A stretch of DNA of 64,000 bases, from contig JAUWYY010000003.1 in NCBI GenBank assembly GCA_030615605.1, positions 62,001 through 126,000 of the forward strand. The letters are read 5' to 3'. The notes below the pieces were generated by a model. That model was not told where the DNA came from, did not search any database, and saw only the letters and a list, made by a program, of their open reading frames with translations. The stretch comes from a bacterium (GTDB taxonomy: Bacteria; Armatimonadota; Zipacnadia; Zipacnadales; Zipacnadaceae). Below are positions 17,027 through 26,046 of the stretch, one piece after another; the first letter of the stretch is position 1, and each line of letters opens with the position of its first letter. Both the position numbers and the translations under genes were made by a program.

Positions 17027-18646
17027 ATGTCGATAGTAGGCCTGCGTAAGATATTCAGTACGTCTGTCGGCATACGTATTGGCAAATTCAAACTGCGTTT
17101 GGGCAGCCTCATGGTCATTATCCTCATGGGGCTCGCGCTGCTATTCATATTTGCCCTGATCCCTGGAGGCCCCCCTCCCAGCACTCCCCGGCCGAGAGGG
17201 GAAGGCCCAGTGCGGCAGGTCACCGCAGTAGTCGCCCAGGTCGGCCGCTACAAGGTTGAGCGCCAGGACTTCGAGCTGCGCTTCGAGCGCCTGGCCAAAC
17301 AACAGCTCGGGGGAATGGGTATCCCCCAGCAGTCCTTCGCCCGCTATCAACTTCTCGAAAGCATAATCGAGCATCATCTGCTGAGGCAAACAGCCAGAGC
17401 AGAAGGCATCACAGTCTCGCGCGCCCAGATCGAGCAGCGAATCGCAGAACTGGCGGACAGCTCAATAGATAGCCAGTTTCCTGACCAGAAGATGCTGCGT
17501 ACTTACCTGGAACGCAAGGGCATCTCCTACCAGGAGTATCACGACCAGGTCCGAAAAGCGCTAGAGGCCAACCGTGATCAGCTCAAGGAAAGCATGCTGC
17601 TGGAAAAGCTGGAGATCAAAATCACGAGCCAGGTACAGGTTACAGAAGAGGCTGTCAAAGACACATACAGGCAAGTCAAGGCGCGCCATATTCTCATCAC
17701 GCCGGAGCAGATCGCACAACAGACTCCCAGCGAGAACGAATCAACTCAGTCCGAACAGCAAGAATCGCCAGGTCCCACTGCCTCCGAGCAAACCGCCAAA
17801 CAACAGGCCCGGCAGAAGGCCAACGGGTTGCTCAACAATATTCGACAGGGCGCAGATTTTGCCGAGCTGGCGCGTGAGCATTCCGATGATCCAGGCAGCG
17901 CCGAGAAGGGCGGTGACGTGGGCTGGTTCGGGCGCCGCCGGATGACCAAGGAGTTCAGTGATGCTGCCTTTGCCCTCCAGCCCGGAGAGGTCAGTGGCGT
18001 GGTCGAGACCCCCTTCGGATTCCATATTATCAAGGTAGAAGGCAAGCGCATCGAGCTACCCGAAGATTTTGAAGAAAATAAACAGCGCTACATCAGCCAG
18101 CAGCAAAGCTATCGTGCGGACGAAGCCTGGAACGAATACAGACGGAATCTCAGGGAACAGGCCAACATCAACATCCACGATCCTGAGCTTCAGGCTATGG
18201 CCATAATGATGGAGGGCCAGCAGCAGAAGGCTCTTCCCCTGCTGGTCGAAGCTGCCGAGAACGATCCCTACAACATGACCGCGAGATATACGCTCGCTAG
18301 CATCTACCGGCAGCAAGGAGACGTGACACAGGCCATCGAGTATTTGCGCCAGATTGTCCAACAACAGGAGGGCGCCTCCTCTGCTCAGATACATCTGGAA
18401 TTGGGTACACTGCTACGCGAGCAAGACAAACCGGAAGAAGCTCTTCGGCAGTTCACCAGCGCCTCGGACTGGGCTGCTGCCCCCCAGTACCAGAACTATG
18501 CCATTCATTCTGAACTAAAGCGAATATACGAAGAGATAAAAGACACCAAAGGTGTACAGCAGGAGCAGCAGTGGCTCGACGAATTTCTGCAAGCTCAGGC
18601 AGAATCCGTGGGCACCTCTGGCAGCTATCCGATGACCGCACCCTAA
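17027..18646 (+). CDS. Membrane-anchored parvulin-type peptidyl-prolyl isomerase with TPR tail
   Basis: The 539-residue protein has an N-terminal membrane helix (about 27-47), a SurA-N-like chaperone region (about 65-210), a parvulin rotamase domain (about 215-350) with VKARHILI, FAELAREHSDDPGSA, GGDVGWFGR and TPFGFHIIKV, and a C-terminal TPR region (about 380-510). The parvulin domain contains a Gln/Ser/Pro-rich insertion of about 40 residues between the first strand and the following helix. It should face the periplasm and help fold exported proteins, comparable to PrsA or PpiD. It follows thiC by 33 bases and precedes nadE by 33, but there is no functional link to either. Confidence 0.88.
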   Translation: MSIVGLRKIFSTSVGIRIGKFKLRLGSLMVIILMGLALLFIFALIPGGPPPSTPRPRGEGPVRQVTAVVAQVGRYKVERQDFELRFERLAKQQLGGMGIPQQSFARYQLLESIIEHHLLRQTARAEGITVSRAQIEQRIAELADSSIDSQFPDQKMLRTYLERKGISYQEYHDQVRKALEANRDQLKESMLLEKLEIKITSQVQVTEEAVKDTYRQVKARHILITPEQIAQQTPSENESTQSEQQESPGPTASEQTAKQQARQKANGLLNNIRQGADFAELAREHSDDPGSAEKGGDVGWFGRRRMTKEFSDAAFALQPGEVSGVVETPFGFHIIKVEGKRIELPEDFEENKQRYISQQQSYRADEAWNEYRRNLREQANINIHDPELQAMAIMMEGQQQKALPLLVEAAENDPYNMTARYTLASIYRQQGDVTQAIEYLRQIVQQQEGASSAQIHLELGTLLREQDKPEEALRQFTSASDWAAAPQYQNYAIHSELKRIYEEIKDTKGVQQEQQWLDEFLQAQAESVGTSGSYPMTAP

Positions 18647-18679
18647 TCCAGCCACGCCCGAATGCAGGGAGGATCTGAT

Positions 18680-19450
18680 TTGTCGGTTCTGGATATTGAC
18701 GCTCCGACTGTACGAAAGAATCTGGTACAGTTCATCCGCGATCAGATGACCTGTGCCGCCTTTGAGCGGGTTATTGTCGGGCTTTCCGGCGGCCTGGACT
18801 CGGCAGTGACCACTCATCTGGCCGTTGAGGCCCTCACCTCTGCCAACGTGATCGGCCTCATCTTGCCCTATCGGAGCACCGACGATGAATGCCAGGAGCA
18901 TGCGGAACTGGTCGTCACCAAACTAGGCATAGAATCTCAAATAATAGACATCGCCCCCCAGATTGATGCCTATTTCGCCCAATTTCCCCAGGCTGACCGG
19001 CTGCGCCGGGCTAACAAGATAGCCCGCGAGCGTATGAGCGTCCTTTACGACCAGTCCCGCGTCTATGAAGCCCTGGTCATCGGCACAGGCAACAAAAGCG
19101 AACGGCTGCTGGGCTACACAACCCTCTGGGGGGATATGGCATGTGCCTTTAACCCTCTGGGCAATCTCTACAAGACTCAGGTAAGGCAACTGGCCGACGA
19201 GCTAGGCGTGATAGAGGCTATATGTACCAAAGCTCCGTCAGCGGGCCTGTGGCCTGGTCAAACTGACGAAGGCGAGCTGGGGTTCAGCTATGCCGAGGCC
19301 GATCAGATTCTCTACTGGCTCATGGACCAACAGTGCAGTGCTGAACAGGTCGCCGAAAAAGGCTTTCCTCGGGACCTGATCGCGGAGATTGCTATTCGCG
19401 TCAAGCGATCAGCTTTCAAGTCCCGAATGCCGCCTGTGGCGGAAATCTAG
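18680..19450 (+). CDS. nadE: NAD synthetase (ammonia-dependent)
   Basis: NadE amidates nicotinic acid adenine dinucleotide to NAD with ATP and ammonia. The PP-loop is VGLSGGLDSAVTTHLA; later motifs are GTGNKSERLLGYTTLWGD, FNPLGNLYKTQV and PSAGLWPGQTDEGELGFSY. There is no glutaminase domain, so ammonia must be supplied freely or by another protein. The track uses ATG 18662, but that codon precedes a strong AGGGAGGA site which sits 6 bases before TTG 18680. TTG is therefore the likely start, giving 256 residues. Spacing to the isomerase gene upstream is short, so they may share a transcript. Confidence 0.93.
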   Translation: MSVLDIDAPTVRKNLVQFIRDQMTCAAFERVIVGLSGGLDSAVTTHLAVEALTSANVIGLILPYRSTDDECQEHAELVVTKLGIESQIIDIAPQIDAYFAQFPQADRLRRANKIARERMSVLYDQSRVYEALVIGTGNKSERLLGYTTLWGDMACAFNPLGNLYKTQVRQLADELGVIEAICTKAPSAGLWPGQTDEGELGFSYAEADQILYWLMDQQCSAEQVAEKGFPRDLIAEIAIRVKRSAFKSRMPPVAEI

Positions 19451-19489
19451 CCATTTCCCAATTCAACTTGGCCAGGCGATAGTGTGCTT

Positions 19490-20392
19490 ATGAATAGTCC
19501 CAGTTCCAAGTCAGCTCCAACAGGCATCCTATACGTAGTCGCCACCCCACTGGGCAATCTTCAGGACATCAGCCAGCGAGCCATTGAAGTCCTCAAGCAA
19601 GTAGACCTGGTGGCCGCCGAAGATACCCGCCGCAGCCGTCAATTGCTGAGCCATTTCGGCATTCGTGCCCAAATGGAGAGCTATCACGACGACAGCGGCG
19701 TGGCGAAAATCCAGCGCATTGTCGCGCAACTCGTGGCCGGCAAGCGTGTAGCGCTGCTATCGGACTCAGGAACGCCAGCCGTCTCCGACCCAGGCGCGGA
19801 GCTGGTGCGCCACGCTCTAGATCGGGGCGTGAAAGTGGTGCCCATCCCCGGCCCCAGCGCCGTGACCACCGCCTTCTCGGCAGCAGGGATCTCCGCCAGC
19901 GGCTTTCTATTTGCCGGATATCCCCCGCGCAAAGCCAGCGAAAAGCGCCAATTCCTCGAGCAAATCGCTGCCCACTCGTGTCCGGTGGTCCTGTACGAGG
20001 CACCCCACCGCGTGGCCGACACCCTGCAACTGCTCGCCAGGATTTGCCCGCAGCGCCAGATAGTGCTTGCCCGCGAGCTGACAAAGTTGTACGAAGAGAT
20101 CCGGCGCGGCCCGGTCGCCGAAATAGCGCAAGCAATCAGCGGCGAGGAGCCACGGGGGGAGTTTACGCTGGTGCTCAATCCCGCCTCCCAGCCAGCTCTG
20201 TCTCGCCAGGTTTCCGAAGAGAACATTCAGGAAGCAGTCGCAGCTATGCTGGAGGCGGGTCTGAGCCATCGCGATGCCGCCCGGATCATAGAGCTATTGA
20301 CCGAACTAAGCCGCAACGAGGCCTACCAGTCCGTGCAGAGGCTGGATACCCCCGAAACCGACCTACCCGGCACGACCGAGGCCAGTGACTAG
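19490..20392 (+). CDS. rsmI: 16S rRNA (cytidine-1402-2'-O)-methyltransferase
   Basis: RsmI methylates the 2'-O of C1402 in 16S rRNA using SAM and fine-tunes decoding. The tetrapyrrole-methylase fold shows YVVATPLGNLQDISQRA near the N-terminus, then AAEDTRRSRQLL, LLSDSGTPAVSDPG, VVPIPGPSAVTTAFSAAG and FLFAGYPPRK, all diagnostic of RsmI. At 300 residues it has the usual length. ATG 19490 is preferred to GTG 19484; neither has a strong ribosome-binding site. The last 30 bases overlap the 3' end of a convergent EamA gene. Confidence 0.95.
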   Translation: MNSPSSKSAPTGILYVVATPLGNLQDISQRAIEVLKQVDLVAAEDTRRSRQLLSHFGIRAQMESYHDDSGVAKIQRIVAQLVAGKRVALLSDSGTPAVSDPGAELVRHALDRGVKVVPIPGPSAVTTAFSAAGISASGFLFAGYPPRKASEKRQFLEQIAAHSCPVVLYEAPHRVADTLQLLARICPQRQIVLARELTKLYEEIRRGPVAEIAQAISGEEPRGEFTLVLNPASQPALSRQVSEENIQEAVAAMLEAGLSHRDAARIIELLTELSRNEAYQSVQRLDTPETDLPGTTEASD

Positions 20393-20803
20393 CCCGACCC
20401 CCACAACTATACACAGCACTCCGGCAACTTTGGGAGCAGTCAGCTTCTCTCCCAGAAACAGAGCAGCCAAAATGACGGTGACCAGTGGGTAGGAGGCAGC
20501 TATCGGTATCACACGCGAGGCCTCCCCCAACTTCAGGGCCTTATAGAAGGCAAGCTGGCCCAGAACCGGATTAACCACCACGCCTGCCATCAACCATGCC
20601 AGGGGGATAGCTGGTGCCGCCGCGAGCCCGCGAAAGTGACCCGCAAATGCTCCATAGCCAGTGAAAATGCCCGCTGTCATCAAGGAGCGAGCTATTACCG
20701 CGGTGCTAGCAGATAACCCGCGCAGCGCCAGCTTGTCACAGATCGCCCCACTACCAAATCCGACCAGTGCCAGGAACGCAAACAACACAGTAACTGAGTC
20801 CAT
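20363..20803 (-). CDS. Single-domain EamA-type membrane transporter
   Basis: The protein has 146 residues and about five membrane helices, ending with GEASRVIPIAASYPLVTV, ALFLGEKLT and AGVLCIVVGVGLV, the EamA (DMT superfamily) pattern. Only one EamA domain is present, so the transporter probably works as a dimer. The track begins at 21019, but ATG 20803 follows a GAGGGGG site and starts exactly with the first membrane helix, so the upstream 72 codons are treated as leader. Its 3' end overlaps rsmI by 30 bases in convergent orientation. The substrate is unknown. Confidence 0.82.
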   Translation of the reverse strand: MDSVTVLFAFLALVGFGSGAICDKLALRGLSASTAVIARSLMTAGIFTGYGAFAGHFRGLAAAPAIPLAWLMAGVVVNPVLGQLAFYKALKLGEASRVIPIAASYPLVTVILAALFLGEKLTAPKVAGVLCIVVGVGLVTGLGRAG

Positions 20804-21040
20804 TTGGATTTCCCCCTCGCAAAGTTGGACACTAACGAACCTAAGGCCAAACCTCGGCGATCCCGTTTGGTCTACAATTGATGAACAATCTCCCGAACAG
20901 CCGGCCATAACTGCTGACATAGTTGCCTTGAGCTTGGTGCTGCCCACGTCAACACTCATCAAACTCGTCAGTATTACCCTCCAACTGTGCAGGCTGCTCA
21001 CCGACAGGAGGTCCAACATACAACCGCGTATTTCAAGCCG
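20804..21040 (-). other. Leader region of the EamA gene, no convincing gene
   Basis: This stretch is transcribed from the minus promoter at 21041-21069. It stays open in frame with the EamA gene and would encode about 72 extra residues including SVDVGSTKLKAT, faintly like the start of an ASKHA kinase. No ribosome-binding site precedes the possible ATG at 21019. It may be a plain leader or a remnant; a third possibility is that it encodes a true N-terminal extension. Confidence 0.35.
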
Positions 21041-21069
21041 ACTCTATTACTAAACTCTGCTATTGTCAA
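21041..21069 (-). promoter_or_regulatory. Promoter of the EamA gene
   Basis: On the minus strand TTGACA (21064-21069), 17 bases, TAGAGT (21041-21046). It diverges from the lipid A operon promoter, with a dyad (21085-21102) lying midway between the two -35 boxes. Confidence 0.6.
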
Positions 21070-21108
21070 TACTCAACTGCTGTCAGCAGCCGACGGGCTG
21101 CTCAGAGT

Positions 21109-21137
21109 TTGACAGCCACAGGAGCATGGATTATAAT
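21109..21137 (+). promoter_or_regulatory. Consensus promoter of the fabZ-lpxA lipid A operon
   Basis: TTGACA (21109-21114), exactly 17 bases, TATAAT (21132-21137). Transcription should start near 21144, leaving a leader of about 120 bases before fabZ. The 7-bp dyad AGCAGCC/GGCTGCT just upstream could be an operator. Confidence 0.9.
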
Positions 21138-21267
21138 TTCTGCGGCGTTTGCACAAGCCCGTGGCCAAGACTTGCCAGCATCTGGACTGTCAGAGGAGAG
21201 TGGCAGTCGGCTGACTGGTGAGTAGGGCTCGGGTTAGTCGGGCCTCGGGAAAGGAGCCACACACCAT

Positions 21268-21732
21268 ATGGACATCAGGGCTATCCTGCGGACCTTGCCG
21301 CACCGCTATCCCTTCCTGCTGGTGGATCGGATCCTGGAGCTGGAGCCAGGGAAACGGGCCGTGGGTGTGAAGAATGTCACCGCAAATGAGCCGCACTTCA
21401 CTGGCCATTGGCCGGGCAATCCCGTCATGCCCGGTGTGCTAATCATTGAGGCGATGGCCCAGACTGCCGGCGTCGCTCTGCTGACAGCTCAGCAGACCCA
21501 GGGTAAACAGGCCTTCCTGGGGGGCGTGGATAAGGTTCGTTTCCGCCGACCAGTGGTCCCCGGTGACCAGCTTGTTATCGAAGCCGAGATCGTCCGCCAA
21601 AAGGGTGCTATTGGCAAGATGCATATCGTGGCCAAGGTGGAAGAAGAGGTCGCCTGCAGCGGCGATTTCAGTTTCGTGCTGGTGGATGAAGACCAAGAAT
21701 CCGACCCCACCCCATCAGAAACCGCAATCTGA
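21268..21732 (+). CDS. fabZ: 3-hydroxyacyl-ACP dehydratase FabZ
   Basis: FabZ dehydrates 3-hydroxyacyl-ACP in fatty acid elongation and competes with lipid A synthesis for the same intermediate. The hot-dog fold carries the catalytic His in LPHRYPFLLVDR and the Glu in MPGVLIIEAMAQTAGV, plus KVRFRRPVVPGDQL. It has 154 residues, the normal size. AGGAG lies 11 bases before the ATG. It is the first gene of the lipid A operon and its stop overlaps the lpxA start (TGATG), indicating coupled translation, a common fabZ-lpxA arrangement. Confidence 0.96.
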   Translation: MDIRAILRTLPHRYPFLLVDRILELEPGKRAVGVKNVTANEPHFTGHWPGNPVMPGVLIIEAMAQTAGVALLTAQQTQGKQAFLGGVDKVRFRRPVVPGDQLVIEAEIVRQKGAIGKMHIVAKVEEEVACSGDFSFVLVDEDQESDPTPSETAI

Positions 21733-22520
21733 TGAATATACACCCAACAGCCATAATTGATCCTCAAGCCGATTTGGGCGAAAACGTCACCGTCAAGCCT
21801 TACGCGGTCATTGAAGGTAGCACTCAAATCGGCGACGATTGCACTATCGGCGCCTATGTAGTAATTCGGGCGGGGACAAGCATAGGGGCCGGAACCGAGG
21901 TCCACACCGGGGCGGTGCTGGGAGAACCCCCCCAGGATATCAAGTATGAGGAGGAAGAGTCCTACCTGAAAATTGGCTGCCACAATCACATCCGGGAGTT
22001 CGCAACCATACACCGCGCCAGCAGCGCCGGCCACAGCACACTGATCGGCGACCACAATTTACTGATGGCTTATTCGCATGTAGGCCACGATGCCGTTCTG
22101 GGCAATAACATAATAATGGCCAATAATGTCGGAATCAGCGGGCATTGCGTCATTGAAGACAACGTCAACTTCGGGGGTATGGTGGGAATTCACCAGTTTG
22201 TCACCGTTGGCACCACGGCTATGGTCGGCGGGTTCTCCAAGATTGTCCGCGACGTACCGCCATACACAATCGTCAACGGTAACCCCGCCCAACCCCGGGG
22301 GATCAACACCCGGGGCCTACAGCGCCACGACATGTCATCCGAACAGATCGCTGCACTCAAGCGCGCCTACCGCCTGCTGTTTCGCAGCGATCTCAATGTC
22401 AGCGGCGCCGTGAGCACGATATTGGAGCAGTTAGATCCGACACCTGAGGTCAGGCGGCTCACTGACTTTATGCTGCGTATTGATGAGGGATACGGCGGTC
22501 GTCAGCTTGATCCTCATTAG
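21732..22520 (+). CDS. lpxA: UDP-N-acetylglucosamine acyltransferase LpxA
   Basis: LpxA transfers 3-hydroxyacyl from ACP to UDP-GlcNAc, the first step of lipid A synthesis. The left-handed beta helix of hexapeptide repeats runs from the N-terminus to about residue 190, with the conserved H-containing stretch YSHVGHDAVLGNN and the segment GGFSKIVRDVPPYT followed by GNPAQPRGIN. The C-terminal helical domain is complete (262 residues, typical). It overlaps fabZ by one base. lpxC and lpxD, the next steps, are not in this window. Confidence 0.96.
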   Translation: MNIHPTAIIDPQADLGENVTVKPYAVIEGSTQIGDDCTIGAYVVIRAGTSIGAGTEVHTGAVLGEPPQDIKYEEEESYLKIGCHNHIREFATIHRASSAGHSTLIGDHNLLMAYSHVGHDAVLGNNIIMANNVGISGHCVIEDNVNFGGMVGIHQFVTVGTTAMVGGFSKIVRDVPPYTIVNGNPAQPRGINTRGLQRHDMSSEQIAALKRAYRLLFRSDLNVSGAVSTILEQLDPTPEVRRLTDFMLRIDEGYGGRQLDPH

Positions 22521-22574
22521 CCACCTCCAGCACCGCGTTCCGCACTGCCTAACCTCGCCCCATGGCTATGACCT

Positions 22575-23768
22575 ATGAACAAACAGCCGGAACTATTCTT
22601 TGTGACAGGTGAGCTATCCGGCGACATACATGCGGCCGGCCTGGCCCGCGAGCTGGCGGGGATGGCTGGTGTCAAGCTGACCGGCGCCGGGGGGCCGCAT
22701 ATGCGCCAGGCAGCAGTAGCTACGGACTTTGACAGCACTGGCTGGGGTGCGATCGGCCTGCCCCAAGCCGTCCGCAAGATCCCTTACCTCTTGCTCCAGA
22801 AAAAACGCATCGTCAATATGATAAAGCAGCGACAGCCCGCTCTGTTGATTCTCATAGATTTCGGCGCCTTCAACGTTCGCCTGGCCCGAACCGTTCGCCA
22901 GGCATGCCCCGACCAACGAATTATGTACTACTTCCCGCCTTCGTCCTGGCGGCGCCGCCCCCGCGACTGGACCTTTCTAGCTGACTTGGTTGATGCAGTT
23001 GCTACGCCCTTCAAATGGTCGGCCCAGCAACTTCGCAACTGTGGCGTACCCGCTCATTGGGTTGGCCACCCGGTCGTTGACCGCTTCAGTGAACAACAGG
23101 ATGCGGCTGACTTTCGCCGTCAGCAGAATCTGCCGGACGGCGATCCCGTAGTTGGGCTTATGCCGGGCAGCCGCAATGTCGAGCGTAACTGCATCGGCCC
23201 GCAACTGCTGGCAGCGGCAAAACTGCTGCACAGCAAGCTCCCCGAGGCCCAATTCCTGTGGTCGGTATTGTCCGAGGCTCAGCCCGGTAGGCTGGACCGG
23301 CGAGCTGCCAGCGCAGGCTACGTTACGCCGCTGGCCGACAGCCGCAGTCTCATTCTGGCTTCAGACATTGTGGTTACCGCCTCGGGGACCGCGACTCTGG
23401 AGGCGACCGCGGCATTGCGTCCGCTTATTATGGTCTATCGCGGTACGCTGGCTATGCAGATTCAGGCGCGGTTTATGGACTTCGGCACCGACTACTTCGC
23501 GATGCCCAATATCATCGCCGGACGGTACATCATCCCAGAGCTTATCCAGAATGAGGTCAATCCGCAGCGGCTTTGTACAGAAGTACTGGAGTTACATACT
23601 GATAGATCTCGGCAGGCGCAAATGAAACACGAGCTGGCGGAAGTTCGCGCTGAACTTGGCCCGCCCGGCGCAGCCCGCCGCGCCGCACAACTGGCTCTGA
23701 CGCTCATAGCTGACCAGGACAAACTACCATCTGTGCAGACCACTGCGGTCGGGGAGGAGCTACAATGA
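22575..23768 (+). CDS. lpxB: Lipid A disaccharide synthase LpxB
   Basis: LpxB joins UDP-diacylglucosamine and lipid X into the lipid A disaccharide. The GT-B fold (GT19) has FVTGELSGDIHAAGLARE at the N-terminus, LILIDFGAFNVRLA near 95, YFPPSSWRRRP near 122, GLMPGSRNVERN near 195, and the C-terminal TASGTATLEAT motif near 275. The usual SGDxHxA and GSR/ASGTATLE landmarks are all present. The protein has 397 residues. Its end overlaps the msbA-like gene by 4 bases (ATGA). The second half diverges somewhat from proteobacterial LpxB, so a search would help confirm substrate. Confidence 0.88.
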   Translation: MNKQPELFFVTGELSGDIHAAGLARELAGMAGVKLTGAGGPHMRQAAVATDFDSTGWGAIGLPQAVRKIPYLLLQKKRIVNMIKQRQPALLILIDFGAFNVRLARTVRQACPDQRIMYYFPPSSWRRRPRDWTFLADLVDAVATPFKWSAQQLRNCGVPAHWVGHPVVDRFSEQQDAADFRRQQNLPDGDPVVGLMPGSRNVERNCIGPQLLAAAKLLHSKLPEAQFLWSVLSEAQPGRLDRRAASAGYVTPLADSRSLILASDIVVTASGTATLEATAALRPLIMVYRGTLAMQIQARFMDFGTDYFAMPNIIAGRYIIPELIQNEVNPQRLCTEVLELHTDRSRQAQMKHELAEVRAELGPPGAARRAAQLALTLIADQDKLPSVQTTAVGEELQ

Positions 23769-25555
23769 AAGGGCTTTGGGCGCTGCGCGGCTTTGCCATT
23801 AAGTACCGACGGGTCATCCTGGGCTCGATGCTGGTAATGGCTGTTGCCGGGGGCGTCAATGCTCTGGCCGTAAACCGGTTCGAGGATGTCTTAAAGCCTA
23901 TCTTTCAGTCCCTGACCGGAGCAGACCTGCAGGGCCAACCTGAGCCTATGCAGGAGCTGCTCCCCGAAGTCTTGATACTGCTGAGCTGGCTGATAGCAGC
24001 CGCAGTCCTGCAAGCAATCTCCCACTACTTAGGTGAATGGATCGGCCAGAATATTCTCTGTGATCTGCGCACAGCGGTCTTTAACCATCTGCAGTTCCTG
24101 TCAATGAGGTTTTTTGACCGCCAGCGATCCGGAGAATTAATATCACGGGTTAACAACGACACGCAGCGCCTGCAACAGGTATTAGGCTCGCAACTGGCTA
24201 ACCTGGTGGTGGCGCCCGTTACCGTCCTGGTTGCTTTCAGATTTATGTTGCAGAAGTCCTGGCGGCTGACACTACTGACGGTGGCAGTAGCGCCATTGGT
24301 CTACCTTATCACCAGATTACTGGGGAGATGGGTCCGCCGCTACAGCTACCTGGTGCAGGCACGCCTGGCTGACCTGACCAGCGCCGTCGAACAAGGATTT
24401 GGGCTCATACGGGTCATCAAGATATTCGGCATGGAGAGGACGACAACCAAGCGTTTTTCCGCTTCCGCCGAAGGGGTAATGCGCGCAGAATTGCGCCAAG
24501 CTCGCGTGCAGGCAGGCTCGCAAATGTTGACGCTCGGTCTGGTCAGTTTCGCCCTGTGCGGCACATTGCTGTATGGCGGCTACGAAATAGCCAGAGGCAA
24601 CCTCACTTCCAGCCAACTTATTGCCTTCGTATTATTGATGCAGCTTGCTGGTACTAGCATCAGCCGGATTACTCGACTGCGTCTTTCATTGGACCGGGCT
24701 GAAGCGGCAGCTTTTCGCACCGTGGAGATGCTGGAGGCACAGACCGACGTCAAGGATGCACCTGACGCACTTGACCTGGACCGCGTAACCGGCGAAGTCT
24801 GCTTTGATAATGTCGACTTTTCGTACGATGAGGGCACACCAGTACTTGTTGATCTAAATTTACAGATCGCACCCGGCGAGACTGTCGCCCTGGTTGGCCC
24901 CAGTGGTGCGGGCAAAACAACGCTCGGCAATCTGGTACCCCGCTTATATGACGTCGATTCGGGGGCCGTGTCAGTAGACGGTCACGATGTCCGCGACATT
25001 ACTCAGGCCTCTCTGCGTAGCTTTATGGGCTTTGTCCCCCAGGAGACGTTGCTATTCGGGGGCACGGCTCGTGAGAATATTGCTTTTGGGCGACCCGATG
25101 CTACCGACGAAGAGATCGTCGCGGCTGCCCGGGCCGCCAATGCTCACGACTTCATCGAGGCTCTTCCCGAAGGCTATGACACTCCCGTCGGCGAGCGCGG
25201 AGTTAACCTGTCCGGCGGCCAGCGCCAGCGGATAGCCATCGCCCGCGCCCTGTTGCGCGACCCCCGTATACTCATCCTGGACGAGGCCACCTCTTCATTG
25301 GACCGTGAGAGCGAGGCGGCAGTTCACCACGCCCTCGACACGCTGCTGAAGGGCCGCACCGCCATTATCATCGCTCACCGCCTCTCAACTATCCGCAACG
25401 CTGACCGCATTGTCGTTCTGGAGAACGGACGGATTGTCCAGCAGGGCACTCACGAAGAACTGTTGGCGCAGGAGGGCCTCTATCGCCGGCTGTATCTGTC
25501 CGCCGAGGCCGCCGGAGAAGAACATATTGCCGACCAGGAGGGCCCCTCTGCATGA
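23765..25555 (+). CDS. msbA: Lipid A export-type ABC transporter (MsbA family)
   Basis: This 596-residue half-transporter fuses a six-helix membrane domain (about 1-325) to an ATPase domain. Walker A is GPSGAGKTTL (about 379), the Q loop is VPQETLLFGG, the signature is LSGGQRQRIAIAR (about 481), Walker B is ILILDEATSSLD (about 503), and the H loop lies in IIIAHRLSTI. It works as a homodimer. Location inside the lpx-waaA operon, with 4-base overlaps on both sides, supports the lipid A flippase role of MsbA rather than drug export. Confidence 0.92.
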   Translation: MKGLWALRGFAIKYRRVILGSMLVMAVAGGVNALAVNRFEDVLKPIFQSLTGADLQGQPEPMQELLPEVLILLSWLIAAAVLQAISHYLGEWIGQNILCDLRTAVFNHLQFLSMRFFDRQRSGELISRVNNDTQRLQQVLGSQLANLVVAPVTVLVAFRFMLQKSWRLTLLTVAVAPLVYLITRLLGRWVRRYSYLVQARLADLTSAVEQGFGLIRVIKIFGMERTTTKRFSASAEGVMRAELRQARVQAGSQMLTLGLVSFALCGTLLYGGYEIARGNLTSSQLIAFVLLMQLAGTSISRITRLRLSLDRAEAAAFRTVEMLEAQTDVKDAPDALDLDRVTGEVCFDNVDFSYDEGTPVLVDLNLQIAPGETVALVGPSGAGKTTLGNLVPRLYDVDSGAVSVDGHDVRDITQASLRSFMGFVPQETLLFGGTARENIAFGRPDATDEEIVAAARAANAHDFIEALPEGYDTPVGERGVNLSGGQRQRIAIARALLRDPRILILDEATSSLDRESEAAVHHALDTLLKGRTAIIIAHRLSTIRNADRIVVLENGRIVQQGTHEELLAQEGLYRRLYLSAEAAGEEHIADQEGPSA

Positions 25556-26046
25556 GTCAGAAACCCACCATCCGCCCGGCCCAAGCTGAGGATCTCCCCC
25601 GCATGAAAGAGATTGCCGTCCAGGCCTGGGAGCCAATCTATGCTGACTACGAGGCGCGGATGGGCGAGGAACTGTTTTCGCTGCTGCATCCTGACGGCTG
25701 GAAGGACGAAAAAGCCAGCCAGGTCGCGGACCATTTTCAGGGCTGGCCCGAGTGGTGTCTGGTCGCCGAGATTGATGGTCAGATTGCTGGCTTCATCACC
25801 TTCATGCTTGACACAGAACTCAAAATCGGAGAAATCGGCAACAACGCGGTAGACCCCGACTATCAGGGCCGCGGCATTGGCGCAGCGCAGTATGCTTATG
25901 TGTTGGAGCTGTTTCGCAAGCAGGGAATGGCCTACGCCATGGTCGGCACCGGCCTGGACGAAGCTCACGCCCCGGCTCGAGCTGCCTACGAGAAGGTGGG
26001 CTTCGAGCTTATGATTCCGATGGGCAAATACTACCGGAAGCTGTGA
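25552..26046 (+). CDS. GNAT family N-acetyltransferase within the lipid A operon
   Basis: The 164-residue protein shows the GNAT acetyl-CoA site in NNAVDPDYQGRGIGAAQYAYV, preceded by GQIAGFITFML and followed by HAPARAAYEKVGFEL. It overlaps msbA by 4 bases at its start and waaA by 4 bases at its end, so it is made together with the LPS enzymes. Its substrate is unknown. Placement between the lipid A flippase and Kdo transferase suggests acetylation of an LPS sugar or amino acid, but a RimI-type protein acetyltransferase that merely sits in the operon cannot be excluded. Confidence 0.85.
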   Translation: MSQKPTIRPAQAEDLPRMKEIAVQAWEPIYADYEARMGEELFSLLHPDGWKDEKASQVADHFQGWPEWCLVAEIDGQIAGFITFMLDTELKIGEIGNNAVDPDYQGRGIGAAQYAYVLELFRKQGMAYAMVGTGLDEAHAPARAAYEKVGFELMIPMGKYYRKL

